This document shows, in pieces, positions 1-10,197 of a DNA stretch of 64,000 bases. The number at the start of each line of letters is the position of its first letter. Position 1 is the first letter of the stretch. Below the pieces are notes generated by a model, which saw only the letters and a list, made by a program, of their open reading frames with translations, was not told the DNA's origin and searched no databases. Both the position numbers and the translations under genes were made by a program. Source of the DNA: Euglena gracilis (taxonomy: Eukaryota > Euglenida > Euglenophyceae > Euglenales); the NCBI GenBank assembly GCA_039621445.1, contig CP154954.1:17824589-17888588 (forward strand), in the 5' to 3' direction.

Positions 1-46
1 GGGAGGCGGATGGCACACTACGAAGTGCGCAACGAAGGTCCACGAG

Positions 47-2377
47 TTGACCCAGGTGGCGATGGTCTCCAGCCAAATCGGAGACTACAGGAATTCTTTC
101 TTGTACTCGGTGGCGTTAGCAGGAAGCGTGGAGGTACCCCTAATAGACTTGGGGCAGACAGCGGCGGACGTGGCGTTCAAGCTGGCTGATCGTTGGCTGA
201 ACAAGAGTTCGAAGAAAGACAAGGGGATGACGCAGAAAGCGGAGCGGTCCGCGATGGAGGAGGACGGAGAAGACGAGGAGGACAACGACAACGACGACGC
301 GGAAGAACGGCTCCCCTGGCAGGAGGAACTGGCGCCACTGGCGCCAGAGCTGGCAGCGTGCCTTCGGCACGTCGAAAAGGGAGTGAGAATCCCCTGGAAG
401 ATGGTCCTGGGAGAGCTGCCCAGGTACCAGGGGTTAAAAATGCGAGCAGAGGATAATAACCACAACCAGGACGGCAAAGGGGCCTGGGACAAGCAATTGA
501 AGGCATGGCAACAAAAGATGTTACACCTGGAAAGAATGGTGGCCTGCCTGTATGGCAGTGTGGAGACAGACTATCAAATATTGGCTCAACAATTGTTTTT
601 TGCTGTGGCAGAGCTGGAGCAGACGCTGCTGAGGGAGAGGAAGAAGTGCAGCATTCCAGGGGCCATCCCAAGTACAAACAACGGGCTGTTCTCCAAAGAA
701 GATTTGGCTGTTGACAAAGCCCAATGGGCTCTGAATCAAGCAGGCTTGGCAACAGCTTTCTCCAGACATTCTATGTCTCATTTTCCCATTCCCACAGGAA
801 ACAAAGGATTTAAATTCAAGTTTGGCAAAGGCAAAGGCTATGGCAGCCAATTCAAGTCTGGGAGAGGAAGAGGCTATGGCAGCCTGTGGAAGAGCCCAGG
901 AGGGCAGAAGGGGTATGGATCCCCTACTGAATCTTCCACCTCCCCAATCATGTCCCCAGGAAAGGCAAGGGCAAAGCATGAAGCATCAAAGACCCCAAGA
1001 AGGGGTGAAGCCATCAAGGCCAGACCATCCAGGGAGTGGGGGAGAGACCCCCCAGCTGAACTCCATGGAGGAGATAATCCCCCTGCTAACCCCTGCTCTG
1101 AGGCCATCCCCAGTCTGGCAAGAGATCCGGGAGACAGTGACCTGGCCCACAACAAACTCCCTACCAGAGAATGGGAGAAAGGAATCATCCAGGGCCTGGA
1201 TTTCAAAGAAAGGGCATGGCTGGGGGTGCCCTTGTTTCAGAGACTAAGGAAATGTCTGCCATGGTGGCAGGAGAATGCAAATCAGTGGGTAGTAGCACTA
1301 ATTCAAACAGGTGTGCAGCCAGACCAACCCCTACCCAGGTGTCTGTCAACAAGACAGCAGCAAAAGTCAGAACAAGAAGTCAGCGTGGCCTCAAAAATCC
1401 TAAGGGAGTACCAAGAAAGTGGGGCAACCAAAAAGTTGCAAAATGCCCAAGACACTGTCCACCTAGTGCCATGGTTTGTGTTGTCCAAACCAGAAGGGGA
1501 GGGGGTCAAGCATCGACTTATCACAGATTGTCGAGACCTAAATCAATTCTGCTGTCCAGAAAAGTTCACTTTGGAAAATATGTCCACAATTTTCCCTACT
1601 CTGAAAAAAGGGGATTGGGCAGTCAAACTAGACTTGAAAGATGCATACTTTCATCTGGGACTGGAAAAATATTTCAAAAGGTTTGTCAGAATTCAAGTGG
1701 GACCAGACCTGTGGGAGTTTCAGGGAGCCTGTTTTGGCCTAGGCACCCTCCCAAAATTGTTCATGTCACTGATGAAAGTTCTGCTAAAACTGTGGAGGTC
1801 AAAGGGAATGCAGGTGTTCGTCTATTTGGACGACATCATTCTGTTTTGTTCAACAGAAAATTTGGTGAAAAAACATTTGCTGCAGATGCTGGACACATTA
1901 GGGGAGGATGGGTTCCAGGTCAGCCAGAAAAAGTCTGTGTTTACTCCCACACAAAGGATACAACATTTGGGATTCATCACAGACTTGCAAAAAGGTCAGC
2001 TGGAGGTGCCCCCACACAAACTAAAAACTATCAGAAAGGAACTGGGCAAGGTGGTGATGGCCCAAAAACTGAGTTGCAGAAATATAGCCAGCATTCTGGG
2101 ACAAGTCAGAAGTTACCTGCCTGCTCTGCCATTTTTAAGACTGGTAACCCAGGAGCTTTTAAAGTTCAGCCAGATGCACCAAGAAAAGGGCTGGGATTTT
2201 TGCATCGACATTCCAGAAAGGCTGAAAGGGGAAATCAAAGTGCTGAAGGCATACTTGCAGCCAGGCCTGGGCAGGCCTTTCCTACAACAGGCAAAAAGGG
2301 TGCTCCATTCAGACTCCTCCACATGGGCATGGGGGGGAGTGCACTCATCCCAAAATCAAATAATCCAAGAATTTTAG
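47..2377 (+). CDS. DIRS copy A Gag-Pol, first part: Gag and reverse transcriptase
   Basis: 776 codons, frame open to the window edge, so the start at 47 is arbitrary. Residues ~65-90 are strongly acidic; ~255-300 carry Gly/Lys-rich GYGS repeats like those of the other copies' Gag. RT follows from ~residue 450: LITDCRDLNQF, KLDLKDAYFHL, then the palm box VYLDDIILF (Tyr at ~593). The first RNase H aspartate is in LHSDSSTWAWGG just before the stop. The frame ends at a TAG (2375-2377) where the other copies have Trp (QDFW), and the same frame resumes immediately, so a single nonsense codon splits Gag-Pol. Confidence 0.85.
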   Translation: MTQVAMVSSQIGDYRNSFLYSVALAGSVEVPLIDLGQTAADVAFKLADRWLNKSSKKDKGMTQKAERSAMEEDGEDEEDNDNDDAEERLPWQEELAPLAPELAACLRHVEKGVRIPWKMVLGELPRYQGLKMRAEDNNHNQDGKGAWDKQLKAWQQKMLHLERMVACLYGSVETDYQILAQQLFFAVAELEQTLLRERKKCSIPGAIPSTNNGLFSKEDLAVDKAQWALNQAGLATAFSRHSMSHFPIPTGNKGFKFKFGKGKGYGSQFKSGRGRGYGSLWKSPGGQKGYGSPTESSTSPIMSPGKARAKHEASKTPRRGEAIKARPSREWGRDPPAELHGGDNPPANPCSEAIPSLARDPGDSDLAHNKLPTREWEKGIIQGLDFKERAWLGVPLFQRLRKCLPWWQENANQWVVALIQTGVQPDQPLPRCLSTRQQQKSEQEVSVASKILREYQESGATKKLQNAQDTVHLVPWFVLSKPEGEGVKHRLITDCRDLNQFCCPEKFTLENMSTIFPTLKKGDWAVKLDLKDAYFHLGLEKYFKRFVRIQVGPDLWEFQGACFGLGTLPKLFMSLMKVLLKLWRSKGMQVFVYLDDIILFCSTENLVKKHLLQMLDTLGEDGFQVSQKKSVFTPTQRIQHLGFITDLQKGQLEVPPHKLKTIRKELGKVVMAQKLSCRNIASILGQVRSYLPALPFLRLVTQELLKFSQMHQEKGWDFCIDIPERLKGEIKVLKAYLQPGLGRPFLQQAKRVLHSDSSTWAWGGVHSSQNQIIQEF

Positions 2378-3145
2378 AGGGAGAAAAATTGTTTACATAT
2401 AAATGTGAAAGAGCTGATGGCAGAAGTTCAGACCGTAAAAGCATTTGCCCAGCCGGGGAAAACAGTGCTGTTAAATGTGGACAATCAAGTAGCATTAAGT
2501 TATCTCACCAAATGGGGGGGAAGAAAACAGCACCTCAATCAGATTTTGGAACCCCTGTTTCATTGGTGTTGGGAAAACCAAGTTCAACTGCAAGTCCAGT
2601 GGGTTCCTTCACCAGCAACGTTGGCAGATCCCCTCACAAGATGGGATCAAGACAGGGGGGATTATACCCTGTGCCCAAACCTGTTCACCAAAATTTTGAA
2701 GTTTTTCAGAAAAGACATTGCTCCAGACACAGACATGTTTGCATCTCCAGGAAATGCAAAATTCCAAAAATATGTGGCCAGATGGCCCCACCACCAGGCC
2801 TTTCTGGTGAATGCATTGAAATGCGACCTGACTTCAGTCCAAGATGTTTATGCCAACCCCCCATGGAAAGTTATTTTTCCCTGGCTCATCAGACTGAGAC
2901 TGAACAAACAGGTGAAATGTCTTTTGGTGACACCCATGTGGGTTTCGAGTCCCTGGTGGCCCCTATTAATCAAAATGTCCAAACCAGGGACAAGGATGTT
3001 GGTTTTACCCCCCAGGGAAGGCATGTTCAGCAATTGTTGGGGGCAATCAATGCCAAAGCCAAAGTGGCCCCTGGCTTGCACAGTGGTATCAGGTTCCTTT
3101 TGGAACAGCAAAAAATGTCATATCAAGAGATTGAAAATGTCCTGA
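2378..3145 (+). pseudogene. DIRS copy A Gag-Pol, second part: RNase H and Dam-like MTase
   Basis: Same frame as the preceding Gag-RT reading frame, cut off by one TAG. RNase H continues with LLNVDNQVALSYLTKWGG and WVPSPATLADPLTR. The DIRS methyltransferase domain follows: DMFASPGNAKF, then the catalytic-type motif YANPPW (compare D/NPPY/W of N6-adenine MTases) and a CLLVTP strand. It ends at TGA 3143-3145, overlapping the recombinase start. If the TAG is not read through, this part is untranslated. Confidence 0.75.
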
Positions 3146-4003
3146 GGAGTTTGGGAACCCTGAAGCGTTATGACAGCGCATTCAGAAAGATGTTTGTAAT
3201 TCTACAACAGAAAGGATTGGAGCCCTTGCAAGTCTCCAGGATGGAGCTGGCCACTGCCCTTTTGGACCTACACAAACTGTCACAAGCTGATGCTTGATGT
3301 GCGTATGCCTCACAGCAGTATTTACCTGGGTTGGAGTCCATCAGATTTCATCCTTTACTGACAAAAGTGAAAAAGGAATGGAATCCTTCAGGGCTGAGGT
3401 ATGCTGTTTTTTGGGACCCCCTACCCATTTTGCAAAGATTTCAGAGCAACACAAAGATTTCTGACATGTCCATCGTGGTGTTGAGATGGAGAATCATTTT
3501 GTCTTTCAGACTTTTGGCTCTTCACAGGGGGGTGGACCTGGCCAGAACTCAGAGGACCATTTCAGTGGTGGGGGAAAAAATTTTCATTTTGGTCAGGAGA
3601 AAGGGTTGGCCTTCACCAAAGTGGGAGCAAGTGTTGAAGATTTATTCCCTTCCATCTTTGAGTCCATATCATTTGATGAGAGAATATGTTGGAAGAACAT
3701 CTCTCATCCCCCAGGGTGCCCCTCTTTTGTGGAGTTTGGATGGCAAAAAACCCTTGACCTCCAACAGAATCAACTCTTTGACAAAGGAGTTGTTGCACAC
3801 TTTTGGCATTCCCATTTCCCACTGGAAAGCCCACAGCACAGGGGGGGCAGGAGTTTTGATGTATAAAAAGTTCGGATTGTCCAGTGAGGGGTGTTTGAAC
3901 TTGGACAGTGGAAAAGTGCCACAGCTTTTTCAGCCCATTACTTACGATTGGGGGCGGTGGATTCAGCAACGAAAAAAAATTGAAAAAGGGGTCGTGCACA
4001 AAG

Positions 4004-4104
4004 TCTCACCCCCAGAGTGTGCGAAGCCCGAATGGTCGAGTACTCCCGGGAAGTCTGACCAGGGAGGAAATGACCATGAGGGCGGAGCACAAGAGGGGGG
4101 TGAG
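4004..4104 (+). repeat. Internal complementary region (ICR) of DIRS copy A
   Basis: Holds GCGAAGCCCGAATGGTC (reverse complement of a left terminus) joined to GAGTACTCCCGGGAAGTC and what follows (reverse complement of the right terminus at 4311-4378). This junction of both ends is the DIRS template thought to guide circle formation. Confidence 0.75.
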
Positions 4105-4208
4105 CCCACCCAACCCACCCGGAAAAGGAAAGCATCATCCTCGGTGGGGGGGGGGCGGAACGCCCACCCCAGCCCGGGGGGCCCCTGCGGTCCACCTTCG
4201 CCAAGTCG

Positions 4209-4378
4209 GTGTCGAAGAGCACATCATCGCCAACTCCGGCACCAAAGTCGCAGTAAGAAGCACCCCGCCAAAAGAACACAAACACAAAACAGCCGGCACA
4301 CAAAGCGGGATCTCACCCCCCTCTTGTGCTCCATCCTCATGGTCATTTCCTCCCTGGTCAGACTTCCCGGGAGTACTC
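4209..4378 (+). repeat. Right inverted terminal repeat of DIRS copy A
   Basis: Reverse complement of the left repeats seen at 5018, 23098 and 27072 over the CCAACTCCGGCA...AGTAAGAAGCACCCC stretch, followed by a subfamily-specific terminus ending GGGAGTACTC. Confidence 0.65.
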
Positions 4379-5017
4379 AAACACCCACTCATTAGCCCCA
4401 CATCCTCCACCTGCACGGAAGTATTTTTCCATAATAAAGCCCCAGCCCCTCTGGAGCTGTGAGGTTTCCAATGGGTGATGTTAACCCCCCTCTGCTGAAT
4501 TTCCTTGCAATGCGGAGCCCGACTTGCCTCGGACTCCCACGACACGGGAAGGAGGAGGAATGGCCCAGGATGGCAGAGCCAAAGAAGATGGTGAGTGAGC
4601 CCAACCCCTCCCTTCCGAGAGAGACACTAGAAAAAGAAAGACGTCCCAGCCAGAAAGGGTGACCCCAGCCAAAAACCCGAGACCGTCCAACCAGAAAGGC
4701 CCCAAAAAGAGACAACAAACGCCGCCAGCGCGGGAGACACCCACAAAAGACAATTTGACACCACAGGGCGTGTCCACAATAGTTCAGTGTTGCCAAGGTG
4801 TCGGATGAGGCCTCATCTTCGCCAACTCCGGCAGCAAATGTGCACTTGCAAGCACCTGCACGCACACCAACCAGACGCAGGAGCATACCAGCTTGCAAAG
4901 AAAGCAGGACCTCACCATCTTCTCTTGCTTCGCCCTCCTTGTCCCTTCCTCCCCCTCTCGGTGTCATGGGAGTCCGACTGGGACTTTCATAAACTGCAGA
5001 GATACTGTGGTCTTCGT
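4379..5017. other. Rearranged DIRS fragments between copies A and B
   Basis: 4394-4490 encodes on the - strand a piece of recombinase C-terminus (HWKPHSSRGAGALLWKN), inverted relative to the array. 4515-4605 resembles an ICR of the B-D subfamily, and 4790-4980 is a right terminal repeat ending GGGAGTCCGA. The last ~35 bp before copy B match nothing else I recognise. No intact gene. Confidence 0.6.
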
Positions 5018-5143
5018 GGACCATTCGAGCTCCGCACTGCGAGATGGTGAGGTCCTGCTTTCCTTGCCAACTGTTCTGTTCTGGTGTGTTTGTGCGTGCG
5101 CGGGGGGTGCTTCTTACTGCTTTTTGTTGCCGGAGTTGGCTGA
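5018..5143 (+). repeat. Left inverted terminal repeat, DIRS copy B
   Basis: About 125 bp from ACCATTCGAGCTCCGCACTG to GCCGGAGTTGGCTGAT. Its reverse complement occurs at the right ends 4790-4980, 31561-31719 and 32227-32553. Confidence 0.75.
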
Positions 5144-5277
5144 TTCTTAATTCTGCACTTCGACCTCAAGGAGAAAGAATTTACTTCTACGAGTTCACCT
5201 GGAAATAAGTACAAGGACTATAATATTCATTGAAGACCGTCAACTTTTCAACTGGTGGATCAAACTTTTTTGCTGAC

Positions 5278-5281
5278 CTTC
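5278..5281. repeat. Target-site duplication, left copy (CTTC)
   Basis: CTTC directly precedes the left LTR and is repeated directly after the right LTR at 18962-18965. Four to five bp is normal for gypsy integrases. Confidence 0.7.
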
Positions 5282-5985
5282 TGTAGGGGTTGCCCCTCCT
5301 GAGGTCCCTGGGGAGGGACCCCTGGCGGCGCAACCCGCGTAGGATCGTTTTTGTTTGAGCCCGACGGGCCCACCTGGTGGGGGGTTTCCCCTTGGATGAA
5401 AAATGGGGTAGGGGTGGGTGTTGTTGAGGATGGTGATGTTGAAAATGACATACTTTTGAGGTCCAATCAATTGATCTTGGATGAATAACCAACAATACTC
5501 AATGACTTGAACTTGATTGTAATTTGAACTTTCCTTGATTTCTTTGTACTTTGAATTGGCTTTGCAATGCAAAACAATTGACGCCAAATGTCAGACAAAA
5601 CAGAGTGTGAACAGAGTGTAAACAGAGCCCTGTGAACAGAAAATGTACAATTGGAGGGGAGCTACAGCTGGGGGGGCTACTTGCTATACTTTGTGCAATT
5701 CTTAATGAATTGCGCCATACCAAGTGCCCACCAAGGGGGTGCGCATGCTTGCGCAAAGCCCAGCAGGGCTTGCGCATCCCCTTGGGGGTTGCCTGTTGGC
5801 CCCCTCAAACTGCCCCCTCCTTTACCTTCCCTTGGCTTGGTAAAAATGGGCTGTGGGGCCCCCTTGGGGGCCAGTGGGGCCTCAAAAGGCCCTTGGGGGC
5901 CTTGGAGCCCCCTCGCGGCCCTTCGTGGCCCCTTTGGGCCCCCTTGGGACCCCTCCTTGCGGCGGGCACCCTCGGACCGCGCACA
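5282..5985 (-). repeat. 3' LTR of the gypsy element
   Basis: Starts TGTAGGGGTTGCCCC and ends GCGCACA on the + strand. Matches 18256-18961 along its whole length with scattered substitutions and small indels, so the insertion is fairly recent but not brand new. Confidence 0.9.
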
Positions 5986-5997
5986 CTCCCCTCCTCA
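5986..5997 (-). promoter_or_regulatory. Polypurine tract
   Basis: Read on the - strand, TTTTTTTGAGGAGGGGAG ends directly at the TGTGCGCGG start of the 3' LTR. This is the place and composition expected of the plus-strand primer. Confidence 0.7.
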
Positions 5998-7617
5998 AAA
6001 AAATTGCCGTGCAATTTAAATTCGACTCCTTTGCTGGTCCGAGGTGCCGCCCCCCCCTCCCTTTTGCTTTCCCGCCTCCGAAAAAAATTGTATTTTTTTC
6101 TGGTTGAAACGCACAAGCGGTGGCGCCACATGCCATGTGTGGCGCGTGTTGTCGGGGAGGGGGTACAAGGGAGGGGCGAGAAGGGGGACGGGCGCCTCCG
6201 GGCTCGTGACCCGGGGAGGCACCGCTTGGGGCCCCTCCGCTCCCCCTCCGGTCCCGTGAGCCTTCTTGGCCCATAGGTAGGGGCGGACTGCCCCCCCTCC
6301 GCAACACTCGATGCCAATGTGTAATTGTGATTCCCTCCCCAGGCCCCGCTTGGCCCGGGGTGGAAAGCTCCTGCATGTTGAGAAGGAAACATTTGACCAA
6401 CCCAGCAGGGCCGCCCCGCCTTGCCCGGTATCCCGGGGCCAAAGCCCCCCGGGGGCTTGGCAGGGGTGCGTGCTGGAGGGGGCGCCGGGGAGGCGCCTTG
6501 GGTGGGGCCCGTTCCTTGGAGGAGGGGCTGCCCCCCCCCCCCGTGGAGGGCGTCGGGGCTGCCCCCCCCCGCGTTGTGAGCCGGGCCGCCTTGGCTGGGG
6601 CCCGTCCTCCTGAGAGGGGGCTGCCCCCCCCCCCCGCTCTCTCCGGTGTGGAGGGGGGTTGGCGCTTGCCCCCCCCCGGCGTGTGTAGTTTCAAAAATTG
6701 GCCGACTGGGTGTATATTTTTTTAAAAAAAATTGGTGGAAAAGCGGCAGGCGCCCCCCCCTCTCGGCATGGTGGGCCGAGGAGGGGTGTGGACGACCGCA
6801 AAAAAAAAATCGGTCAAAAATTGGCAGGCGCCCCCCCCCCCCTCCTTCGGCGCTGTGGGCCGATGAGGGGGGTAGCCAACCGTCAAAATCGGGAAGAATT
6901 GGCAAGCGCCCCCCCCCCTCCCTCGGCACGGTGGGCCGAAGAGGGGTGTGGCCAACCATCAAAAATTGAACAAAATGGGCACGTGCCCCCCCCCCCGGAG
7001 CCAACTTGGCCACGGGGCACCCCCACCGCCTAATGACAACGCAACACGAAAATGAAATGGAGATCGACCGAACACTTGAAGGGCTCAAAAAAAAGGGAAA
7101 AAATAATGCACACCCGGGAGCTCGTGGCACCCGTTGGGCCTCCGTGGCCCTGTGGGCCCTCGGGCCCGCAGGCGCCTGTGGACCCCCTGTGGTCCCCTCG
7201 GGCGCCGCACCGTGCGGTGTGGTGCACGTGCGGCGCGTGGGGGCGCCTCGTCTCGTGGGGCGCTTGCCCCTCGGGGCGGGTGGTGGGCGAGGCCAGCCTT
7301 GGGGGGGCTGTGGGCCCCCTCAACCCTAGGGACCCCCCCCGGTGTGCTCCTGTGGCCTGCTCGCCCCACCCGGGCGTCCCCTCGCCCCTCCTGGCCCCCT
7401 CGCCCGTAGCCAAGGGGCACTGTGGGGTTGACTTCGCTGAAATTGAAATTGAAATTGAGATTGAACCTGCGAAACACAACAACAACAACAAACAAAGGAA
7501 ATCAGCTCGGTCCCTCCATGGTTTCCGCACCAACCCCATTTTCTGCCCCCCCCCCGGTGGGCTAGCCTCCACAGGTAAGCCGGCCCAGGCTACGTCTGGG
7601 TCGACGGGGGGGGGGGC
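5998..7617. repeat. GC-rich non-coding 3' region of the gypsy element with tandem repeats
   Basis: No plausible gene. 6430-6680 repeats a GGGGCTGCCCCCCCC-type unit. 6690-6985 holds about four ~80-95 bp units, each with AATTGGCA-GGCGC, a run of C, GGCGCNGTGGGCCGA and GGTGTGGCCAACC. Long open frames here are products of the base composition. A short GAAATT repeat lies near 7438. Confidence 0.6.
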
Positions 7618-9584
7618 TTAGGGGTCCTCATCGGAGCCGGGCCACAAGGGCTCGAACTCCGCGAGGAGCAGTTGGAGCACCCCGCCGGGCTCCCCGACCT
7701 GGTCCCCTTCGGCGTCCTCGGCCTCGGGGTCCCCGGCCGTGGCAGCCGCGGCGAGGAGGTCCAACAACCCCGACTCGCTTGCCTTCTCCTCGCTCCCCTG
7801 GTCGTCCCCTTCGCCAGGCGCCTCCGCCTGCACCTCCGCATCCACCCGCTGCGGCGCTCCCTCGCCCACCAACCGCCCCACCACGCTCCGAAGGTGCTCC
7901 ACCTCCGCCGCCAGCCCCTCGAGGTAGGCCAGCAGGGAGCGGAGGTCCTCCGGGCGTGTGGGGGACGGTGGTCGGGGGGAGTCGGCCGGCTGGGGAGGTT
8001 CCGCGGGGGTGTCCAGGCGGGGGCGCTTGGGGACGGGCAAGAGGGTGAGGAGGGCGGCCTCTGCCTCGGCGGCCGATGGCGGCGGGGGGACGACGGGAAG
8101 AGGTCCAGGGACGTAGGGGCGACGGGGCACGTAGCGCTGCATCCTACGCACAAGAGCGAAGGATGTGCGTGTGCTCCGTCACCACCACAATCCCCGCACC
8201 CGCCGTCCCCTCGCCTCCACCTCCTACCCCCCAGCCTTATTGACCCCGTCCCCGCCCCCCCCTCTTCCCGGGGCAGAGAAGTTCCCACCACCTCCAACGG
8301 AATCCCCTTGGCTGCACAATAATCAACCACATCCTCATTGTACGAGGGGAAGAAATCTGACCATGGCAGCCATTGGAGATCCGTCGGATCCCAATTTTTC
8401 CACCTCACCTGAAATTCCGGGACTCCCGTTTCCGGGTGGTTCCGGCTGCCCACAATCTCCTCCACCACCCACTCATCCGGTCCCACCTCCAGGGGGGCCG
8501 CCTTGTCATTGAAATAGAACAGTGGGAGGGGGTCGGTGGAGAACTCGTCCTCCGCGTGGAGCTTGAGTTGGTTCCGGTGTGTCTCTTGGCGGGCCCCTGG
8601 GGCCAGCTCCACCACATATGAGTGGCGACCCCGGCGGGCCACCACAGTCCCCCTTTTCCACTTGGTGGCCAACTTGTCCGTGCCCGGCTGTGTCTCGGGA
8701 CGGTACCACACCTTGTCACCGACCTCCAGGGGAGGTGGGTCCCTTCTCTTGGCGTTGATGGAAGCCCACCGTTTGGCGTGCAAGGCATTCAGGGTTGAGG
8801 CTACCTTCTCGTCCATAGCCCGCATCCGTGCCATGAAGTCGGCTGCCCCCTCGGCCTCTCGTGGGGGCTGGTGGGGCAGGCCTTGGAGTGGCCGGGGCCG
8901 CCCGAAGACCACCTCGTAGGGCGACAAGCCGGACTCCCCTGGCACATCGTGCAGGTGTCGGAGGGCCTTGCGTAACAGCACCACCCATGAGGCCTCCTTC
9001 TCCGACAGGTCAGCGATGAGCTTGGACAGGGTGTTCATCACCCGTTGGCCTGCCACCTCTGCCCGACCGTTGGCCTGGTGGTGATAGGCCTGCCCGTAGG
9101 CACGCCTCACCCCCATGGCGGCGCACATTGTTTGCCACCAAGCCGAGGAAAAGCGGGGGCCACGGTCCGAGGTCACCACGGAGGGCACCCCGAACATGTC
9201 CCAATGGCGGGACATGGACTTGGCCACCACCTCAGCTGTCAGGCCCTTGTACTTGTGGGGGGTGGCCACCGTCCACCCACTCTCACGGTCCACGCACAGG
9301 GCCAGATAATCATACACCTGGCCCTCGTGGGTCACCTCAGGCATGGCGAACAGGTCCACTGCCACACTGTCCATGAGGAACGGTGGCACAGGGGTGGCTT
9401 TGCGAGCACACTTGAAAGGAGCTCGAGAGGGGTCACAGGCTTGGCAGATTTCACATTGCCGCTGGATGCCTTTGTGTGATTTTCTCTGCCCCCCTTGGAT
9501 CTGCGAACCTATACCACCGCCCCATCTGGTGCCATAGCCTTGAGGCACCTGGGTGGCCCGCGTCCCCATGGTGGGCCCGCACAA
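7590..9584 (-). CDS. Integrase core and chromodomain of the gypsy element
   Basis: Retroviral-type integrase inserting element cDNA. After the zinc-binding cysteines (CEICQAC) the core shows VAVDLF (first Asp, ~9354), TSDRGPRF (second Asp, ~9165) and NGRAEVAGQ (Glu, ~9060), a DD35E arrangement. The C-terminal barrel region (VGDKVWYR, near 8715) is followed by a chromodomain at ~8490-8330: EWVVEEIVGSR, FQVRWKNWDPTDLQWLP. Chromodomain integrases direct insertion to marked chromatin. The reading frame beyond ~8250 is low-complexity and probably not the true end. The N-terminal His-His part of the zinc finger lies in another frame upstream, so the gene is frameshifted near 9490. Confidence 0.88.
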   Translation of the reverse strand: MCGPTMGTRATQVPQGYGTRWGGGIGSQIQGGQRKSHKGIQRQCEICQACDPSRAPFKCARKATPVPPFLMDSVAVDLFAMPEVTHEGQVYDYLALCVDRESGWTVATPHKYKGLTAEVVAKSMSRHWDMFGVPSVVTSDRGPRFSSAWWQTMCAAMGVRRAYGQAYHHQANGRAEVAGQRVMNTLSKLIADLSEKEASWVVLLRKALRHLHDVPGESGLSPYEVVFGRPRPLQGLPHQPPREAEGAADFMARMRAMDEKVASTLNALHAKRWASINAKRRDPPPLEVGDKVWYRPETQPGTDKLATKWKRGTVVARRGRHSYVVELAPGARQETHRNQLKLHAEDEFSTDPLPLFYFNDKAAPLEVGPDEWVVEEIVGSRNHPETGVPEFQVRWKNWDPTDLQWLPWSDFFPSYNEDVVDYCAAKGIPLEVVGTSLPREEGGAGTGSIRLGGRRWRRGDGGCGDCGGDGAHAHPSLLCVGCSATCPVAPTSLDLFPSSPRRHRPPRQRPPSSPSCPSPSAPAWTPPRNLPSRPTPPDHRPPHARRTSAPCWPTSRGWRRRWSTFGAWWGGWWARERRSGWMRRCRRRRLAKGTTRGARRRQASRGCWTSSPRLPRPGTPRPRTPKGTRSGSPAGCSNCSSRSSSPCGPAPMRTPKPPPPSTQT
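7618..8151 (-). CDS. Coiled-coil ORF downstream of integrase in the gypsy element
   Basis: 177 codons with ATG near 8151. Proline-rich N-terminus (~residues 8-75), a heptad stretch LLAYLEGLAAEVEHLRSVVG (~residues 93-112) and an acidic C-terminus. It overlaps the arginine/proline-rich readthrough tail of the integrase frame; its composition looks more protein-like than that tail. No domain recognised. It lies where some gypsy elements carry env or accessory genes, but I see no signal peptide or membrane segment. It may be only a lucky open frame. Confidence 0.45.
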   Translation of the reverse strand: MRRMQRYVPRRPYVPGPLPVVPPPPSAAEAEAALLTLLPVPKRPRLDTPAEPPQPADSPRPPSPTRPEDLRSLLAYLEGLAAEVEHLRSVVGRLVGEGAPQRVDAEVQAEAPGEGDDQGSEEKASESGLLDLLAAAATAGDPEAEDAEGDQVGEPGGVLQLLLAEFEPLWPGSDEDP

Positions 9585-10197
9585 CCAGCCCCATCAGGCT
9601 GGTGGGCACACAGAGGAGCCCGTCCGTGTACATTTTGTCCCCGTACAAACGGACTCCCTCGGGCCAATCTCCCGCAGGGGCCTGTACACTTGCATAAACA
9701 GGCCCCCACACCGGGCACGTCCCGTATGCCCGAGACCAATCCCTGTCCATCACTGGGATGGAGGGATCCTCCTCCACCTCCTCCTGGGTGTGCACCCCCG
9801 TGTCTGGAGAAAGTGAAATTGGTTCCCCCTCGGATTCCCCAAGATCCCCCCCGTGGGGATCGTTGATGGGTGGGGTCGACTGCAGGTCCTCACTCAGAAC
9901 TCTTCGCCCCGGTTGGTGTTCCTCAGGTCCCCCCTCTCTGGCCGGCCGTTCATTCCCGAATTCATCCACAAACTGATGGGCACGTGGGGAACCTCGTGTC
10001 TCCCGCGTGTCCAACCCAGGTACCCCAGGTCCCTCCCCTCCCATGAGGATGGGACCCGAATCTCCCGAGGGGGCGTCCACAGCCCCCTCCCCCCCCTGTG
10101 GGGTCAGGGCCAGGGCCCCCTGGCACTGAATCCTCAGCCCCCTCCCCCTCTGTGGGGCTGGGGCCATGTCTGTGCTGTGCTGCTGTGTCTCTCCCAC
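9451..10197 (-). pseudogene. Linker and integrase HHCC zinc-finger N-half (frameshifted)
   Basis: Contains VRAHHGDAGHPGASRLWHQ with the two histidines of the integrase HHCC finger (~9590-9530). The paired cysteines are in the following frame. Upstream is a variable acidic linker after RNase H. Frame changes at both ends show this is one piece of a broken pol. Confidence 0.7.

Larger units (their letters stand above)
1..4378 (+). mobile_element. DIRS-like retrotransposon, copy A (5' end outside window)
   Basis: Order seen: Gag-like region, RT with YLDD, RNase H, Dam-like MTase, tyrosine recombinase (YR), ICR, right inverted terminal repeat ending near 4378. This order with a YR in place of an integrase, and no target duplication, defines DIRS elements. 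Copy A is a diverged subfamily: its right terminus (4311-4378) differs from that of copies B-D but is repeated in reverse complement in its own ICR at 4004-4104. It is inactivated by two nonsense codons and a lost YR arginine. The left terminus is outside the window. Confidence 0.85.
3115..4395 (+). pseudogene. DIRS copy A tyrosine recombinase (broken)
   Basis: ATG at 3115 lies inside the end of the MTase frame, as in copies B-D. An in-frame TGA at 3295-3297 stands where copy B has an Arg CGA codon (NTARNAYA), a change a CpG transition would give; the same frame reopens at once. The YR domain has LALHRGVDLARTQR (first catalytic Arg region), but the His-x-x-Arg box reads HSTGGAGV where copies B and D have HSTRGAGV, so the second catalytic arginine is lost. 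The remaining C-terminal frame runs through the ICR and right repeat and is probably not functional protein. Confidence 0.8.
5018..5281 (+). mobile_element. DIRS copy B, 5' fragment (left terminal repeat and leader)
   Basis: Begins GGACCATTCGAGCTCCGCAC like copies C and D, runs through the terminal repeat and into the untranslated leader. It stops at the CTTC target duplication of the LTR element; the leader resumes at 18962. Comparison with the uninterrupted leader of copy D (around 27305-27355) supports this join. Confidence 0.8.

Noticed and set aside
5805-7130. 441-codon - strand ORF in the LTR and 3' region
   Set aside because: Proline/glycine/arginine-rich reading of G/C tandem repeats; no domain; it crosses the LTR edge.
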